Assembly: GCA_032717465.1 (NCBI GenBank)
Contig: CM064632.1
Location: forward strand, 23,847,965-23,911,964
Origin: Coenobita brevimanus
Taxonomy: Eukaryota; Arthropoda; Malacostraca; Decapoda; Coenobitidae
Direction of reading: 5' to 3'
Length of the DNA: 64,000 nt
Shown: positions 34,224 to 44,586 of the stretch, piece by piece
How positions within the stretch are numbered: the first letter of the stretch is position 1
How the letters are laid out: every line of letters begins with the position of its first letter
The notes under the pieces: model-generated
The model's database searches: none
Told to the model about the DNA's origin: nothing
Seen by the model: the letters and a program-made list of their open reading frames with translations, nothing else
Translations under genes and position numbers: made by a program

Positions 34224-35241
34224 TGTCACGGGGTTTTTAAAATATCACGGTGTTTTTAAAATAAATGCTTAAATATTATTTAATTGATAATAATATTCAA
34301 TGATATTAAAGAGCAGGGACAATGATTGTCTTGCTAATTCGAGCAACGATTCTCTAAGAACGAGAATTTATAAACTTTCTCAACAGTACACAGCAGAGAC
34401 TAATTACTCACAATTGCTGAATTACTGTACTGTTAGCCTCTGGAGAAAGTTACTTCACACCTGACAATAAATAACTAATACTAACATCAGGTTCTTGCCG
34501 ATGCTTAACTCCTAGAAGGCACAACGGATTTTAAGTTTAATACAAGACTGGTCTAAGTACCAGTTATGAAAGCACACTTTTATGCAAGCTAGGAGCTATA
34601 TGGAAAAAAGCTTAATTATGGAGAAATGAAACAAAAGTTTACTTTACATTAAGCTCAAGAAAAAGAACTGTTAAATTTATTGAGTACAAAAAAATAAATT
34701 TAACGTTACAATTCAAAAACAAATTAATGAGATCGCACACACTCACTCACGCAAAAGCTAAATACTTACGCCTAGAAAAAAAACACCTTAATTAAACTCT
34801 GAAGACTAGGGAAATACAAGAGGGAAATACTATAGTCGATGAATGCTTTGTATCACCAAGGTGGGAGCACTGGAGACTGTGATCTTGTGGAGCTTGGGTG
34901 CTAGCTGACCTCTCCTCTCACACTTCTGGAGCACAGGACCTCTCTCCGTCAAAGCAACAACTAGACTGACTAAGTCGTGGGAACAAAGGGGGAGCAGTAG
35001 GCCGCATTTTCTAACGGTCGAGGCAAGCAGGGGCGAACAATAAAGAAACAATAGTATCGCTCAGTACAGCACTTAGTGACGTGCATTAAATAGGTCACTT
35101 TTGAAAACAGTGACGAATGTTTTGTAAAGTATACCCCGAAATGGAGAGAGAAACGGTTAACTGAGCGATACACAGTGAGTTTTCCACTAATAGTTCGTGG
35201 CTTCTCACAAAAGGGAAATGTCGTGAATTTGATTCGTGACA
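34224..35241 (-). mobile_element. 3' LTR of a non-autonomous LTR retrotransposon
   Basis: 1,018 bp, bounded by TGTCACG and CGTGACA. The genes inside the element run on minus, so this is the downstream LTR. It matches the other LTR at about 99% (I count roughly a dozen differences), which suggests a fairly recent insertion. In the minus direction, GTAGGGGCGTAA just before it may be a short polypurine tract. Confidence 0.93.
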
Positions 35242-35881
35242 TTACGCCCCTACAAAATTAAATTTTTTCCTTATGGGAAAAAATTTGTGGATATATATAT
35301 ATATGTACACATCCTAAGTCATTCACACAAGATTCACACTGTGGTGTGTGTGCTATCCTGCTACAGGAGAAAGTCGCAGTCGCCAGTGAGCGAAAAAACC
35401 TCGTATTTACGTTAATAGAAGCAAGCTTGAGGGAAAAACTCCATGACAACGGTGAAAATCCTGTACTCAGGTCAAACTGAGCGAAAATTCGCTACATTTA
35501 CACTGACAACTAATTGTTGTGTAGCGTGGTGTATGTAATACACGGTGTAGGTGTGACAGTTGTAGTGTAACTGTACCTACGTGTAAAATGACATAGTAAA
35601 TAATAATATGACGACGACGAAGGCAGAGGAGAAGAGGCAGCAGCGTGCGGCAGATGATCAGCTGGCCCGCACAGCAAAACTGCTACACCCATTGCTGTAC
35701 CTGCAAAACCAATTAAGGTGGAGCATCAAAAGGGTCAGTGAGACAAAATTCTTATTAAGTTACAATTACTCTCTCTGCCTAGCAATCAGTACATGCTACG
35801 AAAAGTACGCTCTGGCTGAAAAATACAAGTGACAGCCTAAGCTTCGTACATTCGAGGTCGCCATTAATTATAGCACACGAT
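35242..35881. other. Non-coding interior of the LTR element
   Basis: I find no conserved domain between the 3' LTR and the tandem repeats. An autonomous gypsy element would have integrase here. A short TA run lies at 35290. Confidence 0.55.
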
Positions 35882-36361
35882 TACTGTCAGCAAGTTGAGA
35901 ATCCCTGTGCAAACTCGGGTCTTCCATAGCCTCCAACTGCACACGGGTCCTCAACCTGTGCCTTAACCTACAGTACTTATATTAATATCGGGAAGCTGAG
36001 AATCCTTGTGCAAACTCAGGTCTTCCATAGCCTCGAGTCGCCTCTGCGGAATTCTCTCTCGAACTTCCCCCTTAACCTACAGTACTTATATTAATATCGG
36101 GAAGCTGAGAATCCTTGTGCAAACTCGGGTCTTCCATAGCCTCAAGTCGCCTCTGTGGAGTTCTCTCTCGAACTTCCCCCTTAACCTACAGTACTTATAT
36201 TAGTATCGGGGAGCTGAGAATCCTTGTGCAAACTCGGGTCTTCCATAGCCTCGAGTCGCCTCTGCGGAGTTCTCTCTCGAACTTCCCCCTTAACCTACAG
36301 TACTTATATTAGTATCGGGGAGCTGGGAATCCTTGTGCAAACTTGGGTCTTCCATAGCCTC
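35882..36361. repeat. 109 bp tandem repeat inside the LTR element
   Basis: Units start at 35991, 36100, 36209 and 36318 (GGAAGCTGAGAATCCTTGTG, then TCTTCCATAGCCTC), spaced exactly 109 bp, with a diverged unit before them (35882-35990) and a partial one at the end. The repeat lies where integrase would be expected and joins the integrase remnant at its right edge. Confidence 0.9.
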
Positions 36362-36636
36362 ATGTGACCTCCTGAGGCTGAACAATGACCCCATTGTAAC
36401 ACTGCTAGGCGGTACTTGGCGGGAACGACAAACTGCAGTCGAACCTTGCCCTCGGGTGTTCGTGACTCACGGTAGAGCCGTCCTTGTTTACGAAGGAACT
36501 TGGCTCGACCTCCCCGTGAATACTTTATCACTCGACCCTTTTGTTTGTTCCGCACGGTAGCAAGTGTCGGGTCAGAATGTTGTTCTTGTACAACAAGTTG
36601 ACTACACATCAGATCTTGCGGCGAGTCAATGATCAC
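36304..36636 (-). pseudogene. Gypsy-type integrase N-terminal (H2C2) remnant
   Basis: The frame contains LVVQEQHSDPTLATVRNKQ, then KFLRKQGRLYRESRTPEG, then VVPAKYRLAVLQWGHCSASG and GHMRLWKTQ. This order (linker after RNase H, LYR block, then the HxxxxGGHxxxxKT part of the integrase zinc finger) is typical of Ty3/gypsy pol. The cysteine pair and the catalytic DDE core are gone because the frame runs into the 109 bp repeats. It lies directly after the protease, so RT and RNase H have been deleted. Confidence 0.7.
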
Positions 36637-37468
36637 TGGGGTGACAGTCTGGAGCCTCAGCCATGGCTCGTGTTACCACAGCAGCCGAAGTCTGAGTAGC
36701 GTCATCGGAGCAACTATCCTTGACTCCTTGAATATTGCCTTCTATAAGGTCAAATAAAGGCTCTGGCATGACAACTGCGAGTGTCGTACCAGTATAAAAT
36801 GGAGATGCCACCTGGATACATGCCTCAGGGAACAATCTCACTGATCCATCAATAAGGTTTGCATGGATCTGTCGACCTGTGTACTGCTCAGGACGAACTA
36901 AACTCTGCTTAACAGAGCAACCTGAGGAACCATTGTCTCTCAGGACCTTCACAGGAATGCCTCCCACAAACCCTGGCTGAACAAGGAAGGTACTGTCACC
37001 TGTGGGAGGGCCTGTGGAGGAAGCAGCTAGCCACTCATAAGGCTGCTGAATTGATGCGGCAAACATTGTGCCTTGAGAAGATGGAACATTGGCCATCTGT
37101 GGAGGGGGATTCACTGTCATTGTGGGACTAGTGAACTGTGGGGGAGTACCCATACTGGTAGGGACGTGACCACCGTGCTGCTGCTGAGGAATGAATGCTG
37201 CGTTCGCTTCCTGCCTCTTTTGAGCTGGTGGTGAAAAAGTTTGTCCCGAAGGTCGATTGCGTGGCTGATACTGCTGCTGGTCAGGGTACTTGTTGTACCT
37301 CTTCCACTCAGGTTTCTGAGTGTTTTGCCCCTGGTCCTTCCACTGCGGTTTTGGTCCTTGGCCATTACTCTGAGAACGGCCTTGGTGCTGGGATTCAGTC
37401 TGTGACGGCTTCCCAGACTTGGCAGTATCTTTTCTGCTCCAGGTGTTTTGCTTACGAGTTTGATACCC
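36626..37468 (-). CDS. LTR retrotransposon gag C-terminus and aspartic protease
   Basis: This open frame of about 280 codons continues the gag frame after a single TAA (37469-37471). Its first part is rich in Gln, Pro, Lys and Arg and shows no CCHC zinc knuckle. The second part looks like a retroviral-type aspartic protease: FVGGIPVKVLRDNGSSGCSV followed by a hydrophobic flap-like region. The catalytic triad, normally DTG or DSG, reads DNG here (near 36938). The frame ends PSDH, then TGA at 36626. It is part of a gag-pro polyprotein if the stop is suppressed or is a recent mutation. Confidence 0.7.
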   Translation of the reverse strand, partial: GYQTRKQNTWSRKDTAKSGKPSQTESQHQGRSQSNGQGPKPQWKDQGQNTQKPEWKRYNKYPDQQQYQPRNRPSGQTFSPPAQKRQEANAAFIPQQQHGGHVPTSMGTPPQFTSPTMTVNPPPQMANVPSSQGTMFAASIQQPYEWLAASSTGPPTGDSTFLVQPGFVGGIPVKVLRDNGSSGCSVKQSLVRPEQYTGRQIHANLIDGSVRLFPEACIQVASPFYTGTTLAVVMPEPLFDLIEGNIQGVKDSCSDDATQTSAAVVTRAMAEAPDCHPSDH

Positions 37469-38395
37469 TTATGCAGTAAAGAATGCGTCAGCCTTTTCTG
37501 CCATTTGGCTGGCATCTTTCACCTGGCAGATCTTAAGCTGTGCTATGAGCTCAGCAGGCCACGACCTCTCTAGCTGTGTACGCAGCATAAGGTCAATTAT
37601 CCCCTCATGCGTGGAAGGAGTTTCATCTTTCTCCATCCACTCATTTAAGTAAGCTGTGAGACGATCAAGGAACTGAACAGCTGTCTCCTTGTCTTGGAGA
37701 CGAGCTCGCATGAACTGAACTTTGGCGTCGTCTACTGTGAGACCATACGCCTTAATGAGTGCAGATTTCATCATCTCATATGTGAGATTGTCTCCACGAA
37801 TTCTGTGGAGAATATCGAGGGCAGGGCCCTCAAATAGGCTAAGAAACTGAAGCCGCTTAGCTGCCTCATCCAGTTGATACATATCTGCCATGTCCTCAAA
37901 ACGAGCTATGTACGGCTCGATTCGCTCGCTTTCCTTGTATGAAGGAAGCTTGATGCGTGGGGTCGCCAGGACATGTGCAGGGGAAACGCTCGTGGAGCTT
38001 GGACCAACTGCACCAGACGTGTCTGAAGCCAAGGAATCTCGCTTGAGCTTCATCATTTCAAGTTCATGTTTTTCGCGTGCTTCTCGCTCGGCACGTTCAT
38101 GTTCTCGATCTCTCTCTCGTTCCTCACGCTGTTCTCGCTCATGTTCCAAGTCAAGTTCGCGCTGTTTTTGCTCATATTCGCGCTCTTTCTCACGCTGCTC
38201 TTGTTCATATGCACGCTCTCTTTCACGTTGTTCGCGCTGTTCTCGCTCGTATTCACGCTGAATCTTACGCTCTTCACGGGCATCATTCTCATGCTGCTGC
38301 TCCTGATTATGCCGTGAGAGTATATACTCTTTAATTTCGGTTGGGTCTGTAAGACCCATATCTTTGGCTTCCTGTAAAAATATGGTGGTAGCCAT
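37469..38395 (-). CDS. LTR retrotransposon gag protein
   Basis: 308 residues. The ATG at 38395 is the first in frame after the primer-binding site. Residues about 30-125 are a Glu/Arg/Gln-rich coiled coil with repeated EREQRE words. From about 150 a retrotransposon capsid-type domain follows: TPRIKLPSYKESERIEPYIA, FEDMADMYQ, then FEGPALDILHRI and AVQFLDRLTAYLNEWM. It would form the particle that packages element RNA in the cytoplasm. It ends at an in-frame TAA, with the frame open beyond it. No frameshift is seen within gag, and this is the best-preserved protein frame of any size in the window. Confidence 0.85.
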   Translation of the reverse strand: MATTIFLQEAKDMGLTDPTEIKEYILSRHNQEQQHENDAREERKIQREYEREQREQRERERAYEQEQREKEREYEQKQRELDLEHEREQREERERDREHERAEREAREKHELEMMKLKRDSLASDTSGAVGPSSTSVSPAHVLATPRIKLPSYKESERIEPYIARFEDMADMYQLDEAAKRLQFLSLFEGPALDILHRIRGDNLTYEMMKSALIKAYGLTVDDAKVQFMRARLQDKETAVQFLDRLTAYLNEWMEKDETPSTHEGIIDLMLRTQLERSWPAELIAQLKICQVKDASQMAEKADAFFTA

Positions 38396-38782
38396 GGCGC
38401 TAATTTACTAAGCAAACCGAAACTGAGTACTGACTGCTTCGCAAACGAAAACTAATAAACACAAGTAAAGAGTACAGACACAAGTTAGTGGTGACCAGTC
38501 TTATCTAGTTAACTGGCAAAGATTAAAGCAAAAATGCAAATAACTAAGAACTCTCAATAATTAACACAATGGGTACGGCGGCTACCCAGGAGAGAATAAA
38601 ATCGTCTGGCGTTACCAAGAATAAACTAGAGTTAAGTACTCTATTGATTAATAAAGCAAAAATTCACTTGCTAAATTAACGGTAAAAACCAGTAAACTTG
38701 AGCCTATAAACTTTAATTATAAATACCTAAATATGAACGAGTGAGCACTATCTCGTGAATAGCTTTATAGCTAGGAGTTAAT

Positions 38783-38800
38783 ATCCTGGCGAGGTCGCCA
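38783..38800 (-). other. Primer-binding site of the LTR element
   Basis: Two bases after the 5' LTR, in the minus direction, comes TGGCGACCTCGCCAGGAT. TGGCGACC matches the 3' end of the tRNA-Arg used by some gypsy elements (412/mdg1 group), so a tRNA-Arg primer is likely. Confidence 0.65.
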
Positions 38801-38802
38801 AT

Positions 38803-39821
38803 TGTCACGGGGATTTTAAAATATCACAGTGTTTTTAAAATAAATGCTTAAATATTATTTAATTGATAATAATATTCAATGATATTAAAGAGCAGGGACA
38901 ATGATTGTCTTGCTAATTCGAGCAACGATTCTCTAAGAACGAGAATTTATAAACTTTCTCAACAGTACACAGCAGAGACTAATTACTCACAATTGCTGAA
39001 TTACTGTACTGTTAGCCTCTGGAGAAAGTTACTTCACCCCTGACAATAAATAACTAATACTAACATCAGGTTCTTGCCGATGCTTAACTCCTAGAAGGCA
39101 CAACGGATTTTAAGTTTAATACAAGACTGGTCTAAGTACCAGTTATGAAAGCAAACGTTTATGCAAGCTAGGAGCTATATGGAAAATAAGCTTAATTATG
39201 GAGAAATGAAACAAGAGTTTACTTTACATTAAGCTCAAGAAAAAGAACTGTTAAATTTATTGATTATAAAAAAATAAATTTAACGTTACAATTCAAAAAC
39301 AAATTAATGAGATCGCACACACTCACTCACGCAAAAGCTAAATACTTACGCCTAGAAAAAAAACACCTTAATTAAACTCTGAAGACTAGGGAAATACAAG
39401 AGGGAAATACTATAGTCGATGAATGCTTTGTATCACCAAGGTGGGAGCACTGGAGACTGTGATCTTGTGGAGCTTGGGTGCTAGCTGACCTCTCCTCTCA
39501 CACTTCTGGAGCACAGGACCTCTCTCCGTCAAAGCAACAACTAGACTGACTAAGTCGTGGGAACAAAGGGGGAGCAGTAGGCCGCATTTTCTAACGGTCG
39601 AGGCAAGCAGGGGCGAACAATAAAGAAACAATAGTATCGCTCAGTACAGCACTTAGTGACGTGCATTAAATCGGTCACTTTTGAAAACAGTGACGAATGT
39701 TTTGAAAAGTATACCCCGAAATGGAGAGAGAAACGGTTAACTGAGCGATACACAGTGAGTTTTCCACTAATAGTTCGTGGCTTCTCACAAAAGGGAAATG
39801 TCGTGAATTTGATTCGTGACA
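38803..39821 (-). mobile_element. 5' LTR of the non-autonomous LTR retrotransposon
   Basis: 1,019 bp, TGTCACG to CGTGACA. It should carry the promoter that drives the minus-strand gag. The whole element spans 34224-39821 (5,598 bp), flanked by CTGCA on both sides. Confidence 0.93.
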
Positions 39822-39826
39822 CTGCA

Positions 39827-40615
39827 CATCTTCCACATCCATTCTACTACTATCTCTCCCCCATGCTTCAGCATTTCACCACAGAGTCCATCAATTCCTG
39901 GGGCTTTCCCCAATTTAACTTTCTTCATTGCTTCCACAACTTCTATCCTACTGATTTCTTCCTGTCTTCTCACCTCCCTCCTTCTCCCAGCCATTCCCCA
40001 GCCACTTATACTCGCATTACTTCCATCCTGTATGTTCAACAATTCCTTAAAGTGTTCTCTTCATCTGCTCACTTTTTCTCCATTTTCCACTAGTAATCTA
40101 CCATATCTATCTTTCACTCCCCTGCTAACCTCACTTCCACCCTGTCTTACTCTCTTCACCTCTTTCCAGGACATCTTCTTACAGTCCCTCCACTTTACAC
40201 TCAAATTCCTTCCAAATTCCTCATCCACTCTCTTCTTACTCTCTCTTACTAATCTTTTCACCTCTCTCTTTCTTTCTACATATAACTCTCTCTTCCGCCT
40301 CTCAACTTCTTCCATGCCCCAATTTCTCATCCATTCATTGTACGCTTTCTTCTTTTGTGCCACAACCTGTCTCACTTCTTCAGTCCACCATGCTGTTCCT
40401 TGCACCCCCCTCCGTCTTCTCTTCCTCCCATACACCACATCACATGCTGCACATATTTCTTCTGTAAATATCCTGCACACACCTTCCACGTCCCCCATCT
40501 GCTCCAATTCATATTTGCCAAATCGTTCCTCCACTTCTCTCTCATACTCTGCCTTTTTCTCATCCTCTTGTAACCTTTCCACTCTCCTTGCAACTACTCC
40601 TTCCTCTTGTCAGTT
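39827..40615 (-). pseudogene. RTE-like LINE, linker and N-terminal RT (minus)
   Basis: Upstream part of the LINE at 32804-34223. From 40615 downwards it reads RVERLQEDEKKAEYEREVEE, GTAWWTEEVRQVVAQKKKAY, a Lys/Arg/Glu-rich helical linker, a stop at VSR*, then ISRIEVVEAMKKVKLGKAPG with DGLCGEMLKHGGE. The AWW...KKKAY linker followed by GKAPGIDG is typical of RTE-like LINEs between endonuclease and RT. The endonuclease is missing through 5' truncation at about 40615. Confidence 0.85.
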
Positions 40616-41161
40616 TAATTCAACTGTAACTTGCAATACCCAAGAGAACCCATCGACTCAACAGGGTTAGTTGTAATCTTATGGTTGCGAAAATAGTGAA
40701 CCTTATCACATCTGTTATTTCGGCTTGCAAAGTTAACCCCAAAATGAGTAGTGCAAAATTTGCAGCCTTGCAGCAATCAAATTCTTTTGTTACCCTATGT
40801 TAAGCACGCAAGTAAAGAAGTCTTCAATACAGCCTTCACTAACTCCTTTACTAGAGAAGTCATTCCTAGGTTACGTAAAATCGTCCAGAGTGGTAAGAAC
40901 GAAATAAAAGCGAAGTTAATGGAAATAAAAAAAAAAGTTAGTTGTTATTATGTGCTAAGTAATAAGTAGTAGGCATATAATATCCACAGTGTGCATTACC
41001 AGATATCGCCATTTAAAAATGTGTAGTCACTAAAGCAGTTAAATGAAACTGAGTACAATTAATAGTACAGTATTGTTAGGATTCAAGTCCTTTACTACGG
41101 GCTGACGTCAGACGTAAGACGATTTTACTGAACTTTAGAGAGTGCCGCAGTAATGAAGGGG
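40616..41161. other. Gene-free stretch
   Basis: No gene. Dispersed-motif copies lie near 40880 (GTAAAATCGTCCAGA) and 41117 (AGACGATTTTACTGAAC). Confidence 0.55.
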
Positions 41162-41165
41162 TTAA

Positions 41166-41343
41166 CCCATTTGCGCCCAGTGTCCTCAATATAGGACGGA
41201 GCTGGTAATTTACAATTTAATAAAACGGGGAACCCAGGGGTAGAATCTATCAGTTTTGCGGATACGAGCCGATTGGAGGAGGGCGGTACGCTTAGTACCT
41301 TTCCAACACAATCCCTCACACAGGAACACTAGGCACTAATGGG
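41166..41343. mobile_element. 178 bp piggyBac-type MITE
   Basis: The left end CCCATTTGCGCCCAGTGTCC and the right end, read inversely, CCCATTAGTGCCTAGTGTTC form inverted repeats. The left flank is TTAA (41162-41165) and the right flank is TTAC (41344-41347), a TTAA with one change. CCC ends and TTAA targets are diagnostic of piggyBac. A subterminal palindrome, GTCCTCAATATAGGAC, follows the left end. There is no transposase. Confidence 0.85.
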
Positions 41344-41347
41344 TTAC

Positions 41348-42987
41348 GGAATGTTGTATATTATCACTCAGGTTCGAAAACTTTCTCATTTAAGCTTAAT
41401 GAATCGTCGAGTCAGCAAGAATACATTAAGCTAATTCATCTCACCGTAGTGAAAGTGTTTAGGTAAAAAAAAAGTTTATGATAATACCTGTAAAATGAGC
41501 TTCCAGACTCCGGCATGAAATGTACAAGCAGTTGGGCCGAGCAGGACGAAATTTGCATAAAACATGCAGGTTAACCCCCTCAGGCGACCATTAAAAAAAA
41601 AAATTAAATCTCCCAGTTCCTCCATTTTTCCTCTATTTCCCCAAACATAAGATGAGAAATGTTGGTGAGTTCTGAAACCAGATGAATAAGATGAAAAATA
41701 CTAAATTCCGACAACTGAAAATTGCAGATGCTAAATGCTATAATAGTCTAGATTATATATTATTGAAACTTATGAAACTCTGTTATTACTTTGCTGAGAC
41801 TGAACGAAATGGAAGCTGGGGTACATTACGAATGTCCAATGCTAAGGAAAAAAAAAAAAAAATAGGTTACACGCTGGAACTTTTTCAGAGGTTAAGACGC
41901 GCTGAAACTTTTTTTTACGTTAAGTATTATGGGAATTTGACCTTTTCTGAAACTGAACGGACTGTGAGAGGGGACAATGTAAGTAATATGGCGTTTCAAA
42001 AGGTCAAACAATGGCGCTGTAAACGGAAGAACTTTTTAGATGCAAAACTTTACAAAATGCAGTGTAACGAAACATCAGATTACCGGGTCTGTTACTAAAA
42101 CCTTATGAACAGTAAGACAGGAACTTTATTAAGCACATTATTTACAGTACCGAAACAACGAACATGGAAACTATACAAATGACAAATACAAAAAAAAAAA
42201 AAAAATAAAATCCCATCTTAATTAGAAACCGAACGAGCTCTAAGACAAAGAACTTTAGGACGCTGATTGACGTAGTAAACCGAACGAACTGTGAGATGGA
42301 AAATTATATGAATACCAAACACAATGAAGGACTATGATTAAAGCTGAAACCAAATGAAATGAAATGGAGTCCACATCATGTATTGCAATGGATTAGGACG
42401 CTGGTACATAAAGAAAATAAACGACTTTTGTAGAAGACATTACCAAATCTCCACTAACGCAAATAATTACACTGATATATAAAGAAACTGAAGACTTACG
42501 ATATATAACTACGAACAATTAGAAAATATATTAAAAGTGAATGGACTAAAGAGAGCAAACTTTATAAAACGGCAGACCTCCGAAAGAGTTTATAGTACTA
42601 AAACTGAAGAGATAAGACATACACATTTAAGTGGAAAAAATACACACATACGTAATTATCAGACACTAAGCACAGATTATACAGTCCGTTGTCTGAGGCA
42701 CATGAAGTCCAATAGTCCTACTAAGCGTCACTAGCTTTTATATGACAAAATTGTCACGTTTTAGGCGCCCATACCCACCGTCCATATGAACTACACGTTA
42801 GGGTTGTCTCATTCAGGGCTAGTGTGATGATAATTGAAAGTTTTTTTTGTGTGTGACATCGGTGGGGTTTGTGGAAGATCAACAACGTGTGTTTTAATGA
42901 AATTCAGTAAATAAACTGTTCCCTGCTGCAGACTTGGATTGAGCTGGGCTCCTTTCGGGCAGCGGATCACTTTAAGATCTTTAAAGA

Positions 42988-42993
<6 letters not shown>
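41348..42993. other. Gene-free AT-rich stretch
   Basis: No recognisable gene. Loosely repeated GAAACTGAACGAA and AAACCGAACGAACTGTGAGA words occur between 41790 and 42290, perhaps a decayed tandem repeat. The open frame at 41682-42098 is Lys/Asn/Tyr-rich and shows no domain. Confidence 0.5.

Positions 42994-43063
<70 letters not shown>
42994..43063. repeat. GT microsatellite
   Basis: About 70 bp of GT. Confidence 0.97.
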
Positions 43064-43064
<1 letters not shown>

Positions 43065-43406
43065 ACGCTATTTTTCTTACTCAGGAAAACAGAACTTTGC
43101 ACAACGGTAGACCTCCACCTCGATTACGTGTTAGGCAGGATGGGGCCGGTGAAAAGTGAAGATCCTCATGTACATCCGTTACGGTGAAGAGAGGCCATAC
43201 AGTCACCCTCTTTTATAGTGTAAATTTTCCTATAAACATAAGGTAAGTTGCATTACTGAAGAAGCTGGTGTAGGTGGGTGGGTGGTGTAGATGAATGGGT
43301 GGTGCAGATGAATGGGTGGTGTTGGTAGGAGGTGGATGTAGGCTGCGGGTTTATTAATCAGAAAAAAAAAAAAATGGCACAGTGGCAGACCTCCATCCCG
43401 ACCAAT

Positions 43407-43409
<3 letters not shown>

Positions 43410-43451
<42 letters not shown>
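43410..43451. repeat. GT microsatellite
   Basis: About 42 bp of GT, bracketed by two copies of a CCTCCATCCC-ACCAATC phrase (43390 and 43456). Confidence 0.95.
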
Positions 43452-43454
<3 letters not shown>

Positions 43455-43489
43455 ACCTCCATCCCAACCAATCTTTTTTTACAGATATT

Positions 43490-44586
43490 TTAAGTACCAG
43501 CAATGTTTTAATCGATTCCACTCAAGGTGGCTGTTGTGTATATGTATGCAATGACTTATCTTGCTCTCGTGTTCCTGAACTTGATTCTTCTAATTTCTCT
43601 ACTCTCCGGCTTCGGCTTTCCTGTCATTCTCTGACTAAATATATCTGCGCTGTTTACTTATCTCCTAAATCTACTGACTATGAAAAATTCTTTGACTATC
43701 TTACTTCTACGATGGAATAAATTCTATCCATTTCTCCTTTCTCTGAAATCTCCATTCTGGGAGATTTCAATGTTCACCACACCTCTAGGGCTCTCCTCTC
43801 CTTTCACTGATCCACCTGGTGAACAAGCCTACACCTTTTCTATCCTTAATGACCTATAGCAGCTTGTACAGCACCCTACCCGTATCCCTGCCCTGACCGC
43901 CTTGCAGAGAGCTCCAACATACTTGACCTCTTCCTAACAACTAATCCTTCTGCTCATGCTGTTAATCTTTCCTCTCCGTTGGGCTCCTCCGATCACAACC
44001 TAATTACCTTGACCTGTCCTATCACTCCGGTGCAGCCTGTGGACCCCCCAAAGAAACATCGACTGTGGCACTTTGGAGCTCTGGATTGGGTGGCCCTCAG
44101 GCAGTACTTCTTTGATTTTCTCTGGAATGATTATTGCTTCCATGGCCGGAAGCCATCTGCGTGTGCCTTGCTCATTACGGAGGTTATTCTCTCAGGCATG
44201 GAAGCATACATTCCCTACTCATACCCTCTGACTAATGCAAGAAAGCCTTGGTTTAATCACACTTGTTCTAATGCTGTCCGCAACAAGGTACCAGAGCCAA
44301 CCCATCCCTGAATCACATCATGTTTATGTTTCTGTCCAGAATCGTGCTAAGTCTATTCTTCGCTCTGCTAAAAATAATTTCAGCCATACTAAATGCTCTT
44401 AACTCTCCAAATGGAATTCTTCCCGCTCCTTCTGGCACCTTGCCAAAAACCTTTCTAACAACTTAACCTCACCATCCTTCCCTCCTCTTTTCTACTCTGA
44501 TGGCTCCGTAGCTATTTCTTCTACTGATAAAGCAGATCTATTCGCTCAAACTTTCTCCTCTAATTCCAACGTAGACGATTCCGGTG
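43490..44586 (+). pseudogene. Jockey-clade LINE, endonuclease domain
   Basis: The text includes CCVYVCNDLSCSRVPELDSS, then YICAVYLSPKSTDY, ILGDFNVHH, NILDLFLTTNPSAHAVNLSS and LGSSDHNLITL. GDFN and SDH are active-site motifs of the apurinic-type endonuclease that nicks target DNA in jockey elements. A linker with KPWFNHTCSNAVRNK and YSDGSVAISSTDKADLFAQT follows. Stops and frameshifts occur near 43719, 43800-43860 and 44310. The 5' end is truncated. At 44586 the frame is cut by a nested LINE and resumes at 46197. Confidence 0.88.

Noticed and set aside
35608..35832. Plus-strand frame inside the LTR element
   Set aside because: Opposite to gag, with no domain. The element's coding strand is minus.
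37890..38261. Ser/Arg-rich plus-strand frame opposite gag
   Set aside because: Shadow of the Glu/Arg-rich coiled coil of gag on the other strand.
41682..42098. 138-codon Lys/Asn-rich frame
   Set aside because: AT-rich composition with internal A and T runs and no domain. The GAAACTGAACGAA words suggest repeat origin.
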